DNA from: a virus
Strand: one strand, 5' to 3'
DNA: 35,660 nucleotides
IMG/VR virus record: IMGVR_UViG_3300043449_001007
Span: 1-35,660 of that record
The notes under the pieces were generated by a model. The model had not been told where the DNA came from and did not search any database. It saw only the letters and a program-made list of their open reading frames with translations. The position numbers and the translations under genes are program-made. This document shows positions 7,873-13,956 of the stretch, piece by piece. The number at the start of each line of letters is the position of its first letter. Positions within the stretch are counted from its first letter, which is position 1.

Positions 7873-7906
7873 TTGCATATATACCGGTTTAAAATTGCAT
7901 ATGCAA
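7873..7906. promoter_or_regulatory. Operator-like TTGCATA/TATGCAA sites at the late promoter
   Basis: TTGCATATGCAA at 7895-7906 is a perfect 12-base palindrome covering the -35 box. A further TTGCATA at 7873-7879 covers the end of the -10 box and the bases just before the ATG. The same half-sites occur as a spaced inverted repeat at 16493-16516, upstream of the early promoter. Sites on top of the core promoter suggest repression of late genes until the regulator is lost or modified. The protein that binds is not known. Candidates in this genome are the RHH protein (15571-15795) and the two-HTH protein (10776-11360). Confidence 0.5.
7878..7906 (-). promoter_or_regulatory. Late promoter, leaderless
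   Basis: On the minus strand TTGCAT (7901-7906), a 17-base spacer and TATATA (7878-7883) form a good sigma70-type promoter. An A-rich stretch at 7921-7935 could act as an UP element. The predicted start, about seven bases after the -10 box, is 7870-7871, which is the A of the ATG of the small-terminase candidate or the base before it. The transcript would therefore have no leader. The stretch 7871-7956 holds no gene. Confidence 0.62.
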
Positions 7907-7956
7907 CTATAGAGCTTGCACATTTTTTCTCTTTGGCCTGCGTCGACGTTCTAAGT

Positions 7957-8181
7957 CTATGCGGATAGCGAACTTATGACAAGAGGACGGACCTGACACT
8001 TGGTATGTCCGAGTGCTTGGGCGTTGTCCGCGTGCCACAGCAACCAACCATCGAACGGGATTGGCGTCGCCCCATAGGTCACCGCGTAGGTAATCGGCCA
8101 CCATAGGGCGACCGGTTCGGGGTCCTCTTGGACCTCGTCGCCGTCGTCATCGAACAGGGCTTCGAACTCGACCTCGTCCAT
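7957..8181 (-). CDS. Hypothetical acidic protein, last early gene
   Basis: The 74-aa product has a strongly acidic start, 'MDEVEFEALFDDDGDEVQEDPEP', followed by a Trp- and Tyr-rich middle 'LWWPITYAVTYGATPIPFDGWLLWH'. No known domain is recognised. The ATG at 8179-8181 is chosen because longer versions of this frame run into the 58-aa membrane gene upstream. The spacing to that gene is 13 bases. It ends the early block, with 86 bases before the late promoter's first gene. The acidic head could mimic DNA, but that is speculation. Confidence 0.6.
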   Translation of the reverse strand: MDEVEFEALFDDDGDEVQEDPEPVALWWPITYAVTYGATPIPFDGWLLWHADNAQALGHTKCQVRPLVISSLSA

Positions 8182-8194
8182 GCCCGGGACCCGC

Positions 8195-8371
8195 TCAACG
8201 GTCGTCGCGAGTCGTGATAGCGGCGCGGGCCGCGAGAAACGGGGTCTTGACCGCGAGGACAGCGGCCAGCCCCACGGTGGCGATGAAAAAGACGGGGGTC
8301 GCGATACAGACAAAGACGCACGTCCACAGCAGGTCAGCCAAGGTGATGAGGCGGCGCGGGATTTTGGGCAT
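8195..8371 (-). CDS. Small membrane protein (58 aa)
   Basis: ATG at 8369-8371 follows a GGGGG ribosome-site-like run. The 58-aa product starts 'MPKIPRRLITLADLLW' and carries one long hydrophobic segment, or two short ones, at about residues 14-50 ('CVFVCIATPVFFIATVGLAA' and 'VLAVKTPFLAARAA'). It ends in charged 'TTRDDR'. It is probably an inner-membrane protein with a basic N terminus in the cytoplasm. It lies 13 bases upstream of the acidic 74-aa gene. No family is recognised. Confidence 0.6.
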   Translation of the reverse strand: MPKIPRRLITLADLLWTCVFVCIATPVFFIATVGLAAVLAVKTPFLAARAAITTRDDR

Positions 8372-8460
8372 GAGACCCCCGGATCGAGTGAGGTGAGACA
8401 GCGTGGATGAAATGTGCCACGGTGGGGCGCGTTTGGCTATCGGGGCGCTAATGCGTGCGG

Positions 8461-8862
8461 TCAGGGGTCGAGATACGGGCTCGCCATAAAGGGCTCGATA
8501 GTGACCTCGAGGCGGCCGTCTTTGGGGCGGTCGTAGCGGGTGGCGATGATGCGGACCACTTGCTTGTCGTCGTCAAAGAGGATGCCGCGCAAGGCGTCAA
8601 GCGAGACCTTGAGGCGGTTATCCAAGTCCCCGGCCCGGATACCCCGATACCAGTCGACGGTGACCGTCACCGGCGTTCCAGCGGGAAAGGGGACGGTCTT
8701 GCCGGTGTAGCCAAGTTGATAGAGCGTGGCTCGGACGGTGCTCTTGTAGTCCTTAGCCTCTTTCGAGATGTAGAGATGCCCTCGAGCTTGCCGCCAGTAG
8801 CGGTTGGCCGAGGGCGGTTCGGGCAGGGTCAGCCTGAGGCGCGGGGGCGGTGTAAAGGTCAT
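8461..8862 (-). CDS. rusA: RusA-like Holliday junction resolvase
   Basis: The 133-aa protein matches the RusA family throughout. It has 'PPSANRYWR' near the start (about 16-24), 'GDLDNRLKVSLDALRGILFDDDKQVVRI' (about 78-105) with the conserved acidic residues, and a closing 'GRLEVTIEP'. RusA dimers cut Holliday junctions and resolve branched DNA before packaging. The ATG at 8860-8862 is chosen over an upstream one because it forms an ATGA overlap with the previous gene. It works downstream of the Erf annealing protein and the exonuclease of the same block. The 89 bases after it (8372-8460) contain nothing recognised. Confidence 0.93.
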   Translation of the reverse strand: MTFTPPPRLRLTLPEPPSANRYWRQARGHLYISKEAKDYKSTVRATLYQLGYTGKTVPFPAGTPVTVTVDWYRGIRAGDLDNRLKVSLDALRGILFDDDKQVVRIIATRYDRPKDGRLEVTIEPFMASPYLDP

Positions 8863-9386
8863 CGGGGGCCGAGCACGTGTGGGGGGATGAGGCGACGGTA
8901 GGGCTCGGACGCCCATGAGTCGATCACGAGTCGCCGCGCATCCGGGAAGGTCATGAGGTTATACGTCTCAAAGTGCGTGCCGTCGGGGTTGGACTTGCGC
9001 GTGGTCGGGAAGTCGCGGGTCCACAAGGTTTCGCGAAACACGTCGAGGTCGAGCAAGTACCAGAGGCAAATACCGACGGACTGAGCACTTGCGAACCCGT
9101 AGAACATCCAGTCCGCGTGGCCGTCCATGATTTTCGAGAGCTCGGTTTCGGTGCCGGTGTCGCGGGCCGCGCGAATGGTGAACTCGGTCGGGTAGCGAGT
9201 CACGTAGTCATGCCGCCGGATGCGACAGGCAATGTGCCGAGGTTGGACGGTGAGCGAGACCATGTCGGTCGCCCTTTTGGTGTCGGTGGCGAATGAGGAC
9301 TCGGTCAACAGATGCGGACCAACGGCTAACCGTATGGCGTGCAAATACTTATCGGACCACGCGCGGTCGATGTCATAGGTGGTCAT
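8859..9386 (-). CDS. Hypothetical protein, possible nuclease-like fold
   Basis: The 175-aa protein begins 'MTTYDIDRAWSDKYLHAIR'. It has a mixed region 'CRIRRHDYVTRYPTEFTIRAA', then 'TELSKIMDGHADWMFYGFA' and 'WYLLDLDVFRETLW'. The order Glu ... Asp-Trp-x-Phe-Tyr-Gly ... Asp-Leu-Asp is reminiscent of small phage proteins suspected to have a PD-(D/E)XK-like core, but no clear catalytic set can be shown. ATGA overlaps with both the helicase gene and the RusA gene tie it to DNA replication or recombination. Its function is unknown. Confidence 0.75.
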   Translation of the reverse strand: MTTYDIDRAWSDKYLHAIRLAVGPHLLTESSFATDTKRATDMVSLTVQPRHIACRIRRHDYVTRYPTEFTIRAARDTGTETELSKIMDGHADWMFYGFASAQSVGICLWYLLDLDVFRETLWTRDFPTTRKSNPDGTHFETYNLMTFPDARRLVIDSWASEPYRRLIPPHVLGPR

Positions 9387-10483
9387 ACGCGGCTCGCCGT
9401 GCGAATGGCGTGTTGCGCGGCCTGCCAATCGCGCCGGATATGGTCGGGCAAGTCGGCGACCAGCCCGTGCTCAACAAAGAGGCGACAGGCCGCCCCCACC
9501 TGACCGCCGTCCAACCGGTGCTTGCCGATTGCGCATCCCATCAGGTGCGCGGCGACGATGTCTTGCAACGGGGTCAGGCCCGCCTCAACGGCCCGCCGGT
9601 CCTTTTCCGTGATGTCGTCCCGCAAGACACGGTGCAAGAACAGCACGCCGTCGGCCTCTTCCTCGATGGTGCCCGCCCCCTTAAGGGCTTGCAGATCGGG
9701 CGCGGCGTACCACGCGAGCTTGGTTCCGCCGGTCGCTCGGGACTGCTGTGAGGTAACAATCATCACGACCCCGGCCTCTTCGGCTAACATCTTGAGTTGC
9801 CGAATAGCAACGGACACCTGCGCGTACAGGTTAGTTTGGTCGCCCAAGTCAAGGCGAAGCAGATGGTCCACAATTACCACGCGGCACCCCCGCTCGGCCG
9901 CATCCAAGACCGCCAAGCGAAGCGCCGGGACGCTGATGGTCGGCTCGTCGTAAAGAAAGAGGCGCGGGGCCATGTCGAGCGAGCCGGGATAGATGCGGGG
10001 TTTCAGCAAAGCATCCGTCACAATGCCGACGGCCTTCGCAAAACCCTCTCGCCCACCGGGGACGGCCGAGAAGTCCCCACGCAAAACGTCAGCGGGATGC
10101 ACGTGCACCGAATGACAGGCCAGCCGGATCACGACCTCTTTGGCGGGCGTCTCAAGCGGGAAGTACGCCACCGGCGTATGCGGCGTCGGGGCGATGAGCG
10201 ACCACAACCAGTTGAGCACGAACAGGGTCTTGCCGGACCCCGTGCGGGCGGACACGATGTGAACCGACCCCGGCAAGAGCGGTCCGTAGATCGCGTCCAA
10301 GTCCCGCCACGGAAACCGGACGTGCAAATCGGGCGGGGCGATGCGTTCTACCACCTCGGCCATGGTGTCGTGACGGACCTCTGCGGGCCCGGTGACCGGG
10401 TGTAGCGGCTGGACGTCGGGGCTAAGCATCCGATGGCGTTGGCGAGGCGTTTCTGGCGAAAGGCGGGGGGATGAGGCGGTCAT
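9383..10483 (-). CDS. DnaB/RecA-type replicative helicase
   Basis: The 366-aa protein has a RecA-like ATPase core. Walker A is 'SARTGSGKTLF' (about 75-85), the second motif is 'AYFPLETPAKEVVIRLA', Walker B is 'CRVVIVDHLLRLDLG', the sensor motif is 'MIVTSQQSR', and 'LKGAGTIEEEADGVLFLHR' completes the set. This resembles the C-terminal domain of DnaB-family helicases. The usual N-terminal primase-binding domain is short or absent. Start ATG 10481-10483 makes an ATGA overlap with the gene before it; the longer open frame upstream is a shadow. It probably unwinds phage DNA for a host polymerase, since no polymerase or primase is encoded. Confidence 0.85.
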   Translation of the reverse strand: MTASSPRLSPETPRQRHRMLSPDVQPLHPVTGPAEVRHDTMAEVVERIAPPDLHVRFPWRDLDAIYGPLLPGSVHIVSARTGSGKTLFVLNWLWSLIAPTPHTPVAYFPLETPAKEVVIRLACHSVHVHPADVLRGDFSAVPGGREGFAKAVGIVTDALLKPRIYPGSLDMAPRLFLYDEPTISVPALRLAVLDAAERGCRVVIVDHLLRLDLGDQTNLYAQVSVAIRQLKMLAEEAGVVMIVTSQQSRATGGTKLAWYAAPDLQALKGAGTIEEEADGVLFLHRVLRDDITEKDRRAVEAGLTPLQDIVAAHLMGCAIGKHRLDGGQVGAACRLFVEHGLVADLPDHIRRDWQAAQHAIRTASRV

Positions 10484-10779
10484 ACCTGCACCGCCCCCGC
10501 TGGCAACATGGTCCGAGGAACGTAATCGCGGAAGTCCCGAAGGAATTGCGCCCAGCCGTCCGGCCGCTCGACCCCTTGCCGGATGGCAAGTTGGCGGTGC
10601 TTGGCAAAGTTCAGGACGGCCGCCTTGGCCGCTTCGAGGCCGTAGAGCCGGACAATGGGACCGAGATCCCGCCCGACCCGTCCATACGCGATGGCCCCGA
10701 CGTTGACCATCCACAGGTCGCCGATGGTCGCGACCCAATTCGGCGCGTCGCTCGCGTCGGCGCGTTCAGCGGTGGTCAC
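10480..10779 (-). CDS. Small replication-module protein, possible helicase loader
   Basis: The 99-aa protein starts with GTG at 10777-10779, giving a GTGA overlap with the preceding gene. It is helical, with 'WVATIGDLWMVNVGAIAYGRVGRDLGPIVRLYG' followed by 'FLRDFRDYVPRTM'. It has no ATPase motif. Because it is translationally coupled to both the two-HTH protein before it and the helicase after it, a role as helicase loader or adaptor is plausible. That rests on position only. Confidence 0.72.
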   Translation of the reverse strand: MTTAERADASDAPNWVATIGDLWMVNVGAIAYGRVGRDLGPIVRLYGLEAAKAAVLNFAKHRQLAIRQGVERPDGWAQFLRDFRDYVPRTMLPAGAVQV

Positions 10780-11360
10780 TCGTCCGCCTTTGTTGCCCGC
10801 TTCTTCGTTTGCATGAGTCCCGCCTTGCGTAACATCTCGTCGATGGCCTGCCGTGACACCCGGCGGCGCTTGGCGATATTCGTCGTTGAAAAGCCCTGAT
10901 TCCATAACTCGATCACCTCGGACCGCTCGGCGGTCATTTCTTCGTGCTTGGGCCGGATCTTGACGCCATGTGCTTTCAAGACTTGCCGAACCCGGGCTTG
11001 GGACAACTCAAACTTTTGGGCAATTTGGCCGGTGCTCATCTTTTGCATGGTGTAACATTCCACCATTTTCACCTCAACTTGGTCGCGCTTGGCCCGCCAG
11101 ACCGCTAGCAATTTCTCGCGCGGGGTGACCTCGAGCGGGTCAATGCCGGACCGGGCCTGCATCCGGCGCGTCCACTCAAGGTGAAAGGCGTCGCGGACCA
11201 GGCGATCTTTGTGCGGCCAGTTGCGGCCGTCCTTGGGATTGGGGTCCACATCAGCACATCCCACCACCGCGAGGGCCGCTTTCAGTTCTTCAAAAGCCGT
11301 CGAGGCTTCCCACCGCTCGGTCGCCTGTTGCGCCGACATCTCGCCACGGCCGGGGGTCAT
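10776..11360 (-). CDS. Protein with two tandem helix-turn-helix segments
   Basis: The 194-aa protein has two similar HTH units near its C terminus. The first is 'MSTGQIAQKFELSQARVRQVLKAHGV' (about 110-135). The second is 'FSTTNIAKRRRVSRQAIDEMLRKAGL' (about 158-183). Each has the 'I A ... S ... V/I ... L' pattern of recombinase and sigma-region-4 type HTHs. The N-terminal half is helical without a known domain. Direct coupling to a loader-like gene and the helicase suggests an origin-binding initiator; a regulator of the TTGCATA operators is the main alternative. It has ATGA and GTGA overlaps with its neighbours. Confidence 0.75.
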   Translation of the reverse strand: MTPGRGEMSAQQATERWEASTAFEELKAALAVVGCADVDPNPKDGRNWPHKDRLVRDAFHLEWTRRMQARSGIDPLEVTPREKLLAVWRAKRDQVEVKMVECYTMQKMSTGQIAQKFELSQARVRQVLKAHGVKIRPKHEEMTAERSEVIELWNQGFSTTNIAKRRRVSRQAIDEMLRKAGLMQTKKRATKADE

Positions 11361-11608
11361 ACGGCCCCCGTCAGATGGTCAGCAACGGTCTCGGCCGCGC
11401 GAGTGCAATACCACGCCGCCTTCCGTAAATCCTCGTAGGCTTGCTCGCCACTTCCTTTGCGGCCGGTGCGCCACAGGTACTTCACCGCATTGCCCCGGCA
11501 ATACGCGATGAACGCCTCGTCGCCCAAGGCCGCGCGGATTGCTTCGATGGCTTCGATGCGGCCTGCCGTATAATGCGCGGGCCGGTTGACGTTGTCGTGA
11601 TTGGTCAT
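11357..11608 (-). CDS. DUF3310 family protein
   Basis: The 83-aa protein matches the DUF3310 pattern closely: 'VNRPAHYTAGRIEAIEAI' at the start, 'YCRGNAVKYLWRTGRKG' in the middle and 'EDLRKAAWYCTRAAE' near the end. It is a short helical protein found in many phages, often in nucleotide or replication modules, with no settled function. It lies 15 bases after the Erf gene and overlaps the two-HTH gene by four bases. Confidence 0.92.
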   Translation of the reverse strand: MTNHDNVNRPAHYTAGRIEAIEAIRAALGDEAFIAYCRGNAVKYLWRTGRKGSGEQAYEDLRKAAWYCTRAAETVADHLTGAV

Positions 11609-11623
11609 CTGTCAGGGATTCCC

Positions 11624-12361
11624 CTAGAAGGGCAAATCGTCGTCGTGACGATCGTATTCAGAACTTATGTTAACGACGGGCGTCGGGGCCGCAGGCCTCG
11701 CACCTTTCGGCGGCCAAATCACGCCGTCGCACGACTTGTCCTTGCACTTGAAGTCCGGCGCCTTCGGATTCTTCTTGCCCACGCGGTTGTCCCACATCGG
11801 CCCCGTGCACTTGGGGCACACCGGTTCAGGGTCGCCCGACGCATCCAGCGCGGCGGCGGCTTCCGCCACGGCGGCGGGCACGGACGACGGGGCAGATGGC
11901 GCGGGCGGGGCCGATGCGGCGGGGCGGGACACCGGCGCGGCCGGGCGTGCGCTCGCGACGTTCCCGTCGTCGTCCTCGTCGGTGGCAAGCGCCAGCAACG
12001 CCGAAACGCCATAACGTCGGCCGTAGGTCATTGCGCCGCCAGCGCCCTGTGGGTCGACCTTGGCAATCGGGATAACACAGCCGTTTGTCAGGTGTTCCCC
12101 GGACGCGTGAACCAGCATTGTCTCGACCACAATCGCCGTGACGCGGCCTGCCTCGTCATAGCTTGGGGCCGTGGCGCCCTGCACAAGCGCCAATCCGTGT
12201 TTCGCAAGCGTCGGCCGGACGGCCTCAAGAATCGCGTCGAGGCTGGCGTAGCTGTTCTTAAAGTGCGGATTCTTGCTGTCTTTTTGGACGCTCTTGATCT
12301 CGCCCTGCGCCTTTGCAAGTGCGGCGGCCAAATTGGAAATGCCCTGCTCTGAGACTTTCAT
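11624..12361 (-). CDS. erf: Erf-family ssDNA annealing protein with zinc-ribbon-like segment and SSB-like tail
   Basis: The 245-aa protein has a clear ERF domain at about residues 5-125. It shows 'LAAALAKAQGEIKSVQKD', 'NSYASLDAILEAVRPTLAKHGLALVQ' and the signature 'AMTYGRRYGVSALLALATDEDDDG'. A long Ala/Pro linker follows. After it comes a CxxC...CxxxxC set (Cys 182, 185, 206, 211), a possible zinc ribbon. The last residues, 'DRHDDDLPF', strongly resemble the acidic C-terminal tip of bacterial SSB. The ERF domain anneals single strands in phage recombination. The tail may recruit host SSB partners. ATG 12359-12361 has AGGT upstream. It lies next to the exonuclease it would work with. Confidence 0.9.
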   Translation of the reverse strand: MKVSEQGISNLAAALAKAQGEIKSVQKDSKNPHFKNSYASLDAILEAVRPTLAKHGLALVQGATAPSYDEAGRVTAIVVETMLVHASGEHLTNGCVIPIAKVDPQGAGGAMTYGRRYGVSALLALATDEDDDGNVASARPAAPVSRPAASAPPAPSAPSSVPAAVAEAAAALDASGDPEPVCPKCTGPMWDNRVGKKNPKAPDFKCKDKSCDGVIWPPKGARPAAPTPVVNISSEYDRHDDDLPF

Positions 12362-12398
12362 CGTGCGGTACCTCGTAGGAAGGGGTGAACTGCGGGGG

Positions 12399-13064
12399 TC
12401 AGAAATAGTGCCGGATGCGTTCGTAGATGGCCTTCGTGGCCGCGACATCCTGTTCGCAATACTCAAGGATTTCTGCGTATTGGCCGCCCTCATAGAGCGG
12501 GAAAACGTCTGCGGCTGAAATGCCACCGAGCTTGCCCGGCACCCCGAGAAACTTAGACCACTCGTCAAGGCCCTCGCCCGCGATTCGAACATCCCAGTTC
12601 AACAACACGGCCTTGCAATCAAAATGCGCCTCGGTCTGATACTTGCGAAACCACTCGCGGACCGTGGCCTGCGGGACCATTGGCGAGATGCCATGAAAGA
12701 GCGACCGGATGACGATAAAGCGTAGGTCCCACGCGCCATTCCATGTGACAATCTGTTCGGCCCTGACGACGTGTTCCCAGAAAAGCTCGAGCAACTTCTT
12801 TTCGTCCGCCTCGTCCGGCATCAAGTAGGACCCGGCCGACGTGCCCACGCATAGCACGCGGCCGAGTCGGGGGTTGAGCGAACAAGTTTTCGCAAGATCC
12901 GCTTCCCACTTGTTCCGGTCGGTCGCCCGCCACTTCGCAATGGCCTCGTCCGACTTGTAGTTGGCGGGGGGAAACCGGTCGGCGGCCGGATAGTTCATGT
13001 TCAGCGAGGCCGCCAGCGGGACGGTCTCGATGTCTACCACGAGGTAACGGTCGGTCAGGCGCAT
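12399..13064 (-). CDS. DEDD-type 3'-5' exonuclease (PolB-exo-like)
   Basis: The 221-aa protein is a stand-alone proofreading-type exonuclease. The ExoI motif is 'YLVVDIETVPLA' (Asp and Glu at about 11 and 13). The ExoII region is 'QIVTWNGAWDLRFIV', and the ExoIII motif is 'ILEYCEQDVAATKAIYERI', with Tyr and Asp in the DEDDy pattern. It matches the predicted PolB-like 3'-5' exonuclease group seen in many phages and usually next to annealing proteins. It could trim DNA ends for Erf. The ribosome site is AAGGGA before ATG. The start overlaps the previous small membrane gene by ten bases. Confidence 0.88.
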   Translation of the reverse strand: MRLTDRYLVVDIETVPLAASLNMNYPAADRFPPANYKSDEAIAKWRATDRNKWEADLAKTCSLNPRLGRVLCVGTSAGSYLMPDEADEKKLLELFWEHVVRAEQIVTWNGAWDLRFIVIRSLFHGISPMVPQATVREWFRKYQTEAHFDCKAVLLNWDVRIAGEGLDEWSKFLGVPGKLGGISAADVFPLYEGGQYAEILEYCEQDVAATKAIYERIRHYF

Positions 13065-13282
13065 GGGATTCCCTTTTGCCGCTCGGCGGCGGACGAATAC
13101 GTGAAAGTCTTTGATGCGGTCATGTCCCGCGTGTGTTGCTCGATCGCGGCGTCCATCCGGTCTATCACCTTAAGCCACCGGGTCGCCGCTCGACGGCGCT
13201 CAAGGTCCACCACGGCGCAGGCAATGACATAGGCCATGACGGCATTAAGCACGGTGGTCGCAAAAAAGAACGCAAGCATCAT
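13055..13282 (-). CDS. Small single-span membrane protein
   Basis: The 75-aa protein has an N-terminal hydrophobic segment 'MMLAFFFATTVLNAVMAYVI' extended by 'ACAVVDL' (about 1-27). A basic and helical cytoplasmic part follows, 'RRRAATRWLKVIDRMDAAIEQH'. It has an ATGA overlap with the gene before it and a ten-base overlap with the exonuclease after it. No known family is recognised. It could tether early functions to the membrane. Confidence 0.68.
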   Translation of the reverse strand: MMLAFFFATTVLNAVMAYVIACAVVDLERRRAATRWLKVIDRMDAAIEQHTRDMTASKTFTYSSAAERQKGIPCA

Positions 13283-13488
13283 GGCAACATCCCCCGCATA
13301 AGGTCTGGGGTGAACGTGTAGGTCACGACCTCGTATCCCTGCTTTCTCAGCCGCGAGGCGGCCGCATACGCGTTGGGATGGGTCGCGCCAAGCGGGTGCA
13401 TCACGAGCGCCGCCTTCTTAGCCTCGTGATACTGCACGACCGCTGGAATGAGGTCAGCGTTAAAACCGAGCGGGAAATCAGCGGACAT
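13279..13488 (-). CDS. Hypothetical protein, 69 aa
   Basis: From ATG 13486-13488 the product is 'MSADFPLGFNADLIPAVVQY', continuing with a helix and a 'RLRKQGYEVVTYTFTPDLMRGM' end. No family is recognised. An upstream ATG at 13522-13524 would add 12 residues but overlaps the neighbouring gene further. Neither start has a clear ribosome site, so coupling to the preceding gene (11-base overlap) is likely. Confidence 0.6.
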   Translation of the reverse strand: MSADFPLGFNADLIPAVVQYHEAKKAALVMHPLGATHPNAYAAASRLRKQGYEVVTYTFTPDLMRGMLP

Positions 13489-13648
13489 AGGTGCGGGCCG
13501 GAAGAGGGTAGGACCGCTCACCATCGGCGGCGGCGTGGATGTTGTGCTTCATGATGCCCGGGATGGTCTCAAGGTTGGCCTTACACACCGAGCAAACCGC
13601 TGGGGTGGGTTGCACAATCGGGGCAGGCGGCGGCAAGAGGCGCGGCAT
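13478..13648 (-). CDS. Mini zinc-finger-like protein (56 aa)
   Basis: The ATG at 13646-13648 shares one base with the stop of the preceding gene (TAATG). The 56-aa product has a Pro-rich start and then CSVC...HNIH, a C-x2-C-x12-H-x2-H array that looks like a compact C2H2 finger with one residue fewer than usual between the histidines. The remainder is unstructured. It could bind DNA or a protein partner. No family is recognised. Confidence 0.55.
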   Translation of the reverse strand: MPRLLPPPAPIVQPTPAVCSVCKANLETIPGIMKHNIHAAADGERSYPLPARTYVR

Positions 13649-13920
13649 TATTCGCCCACCGGCTCGGTGTAGTCCGCGCAAAAGTCCATCCACTCGCGCT
13701 CGACCCGCTCAATGAACGCAATCAGACTTTCGCCGTCCAATCCCCAAAAGATTTCCAGTTCGCCGCTCGGGGATTTGCGGCCGGGGATTGAGAGCTTCCA
13801 GAGGCCATTCTGCCAGCGCAGGGATGGTTCCCATTTGCGGAACACGCTGTCGATCGTCCGCATCTGTAGCTCGGCCGCATAGCGGCTCAGGGGGTCAATC
13901 AAACGTCCAAACATCTGCAC
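13648..13920 (-). CDS. Hypothetical protein, 90 aa
   Basis: The product starts 'MQMFGRLIDPLSRYAAELQM'. It has a Trp-rich beta region 'WEPSLRWQNGLWKLSIPG', continues 'GELEIFWGLDGESLIAFIERV', and ends in an acidic tail. No domain is recognised. Its stop and the next start overlap (TAATG), placing it in the early operon just after the DNA methyltransferase gene, with a 36-base gap. Confidence 0.68.
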   Translation of the reverse strand: MQMFGRLIDPLSRYAAELQMRTIDSVFRKWEPSLRWQNGLWKLSIPGRKSPSGELEIFWGLDGESLIAFIERVEREWMDFCADYTEPVGE

Positions 13921-13956
13921 CTCGGGTGCTATGGTCCCGGCGTCCGGCCGGGGCGG

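Noticed and set aside
10484-10738. Upstream extension of the helicase frame by 85 codons
   Set aside because: It reads through the coupled 99-aa gene in another frame with shadow-like composition; the ATGA junction gives a better start.
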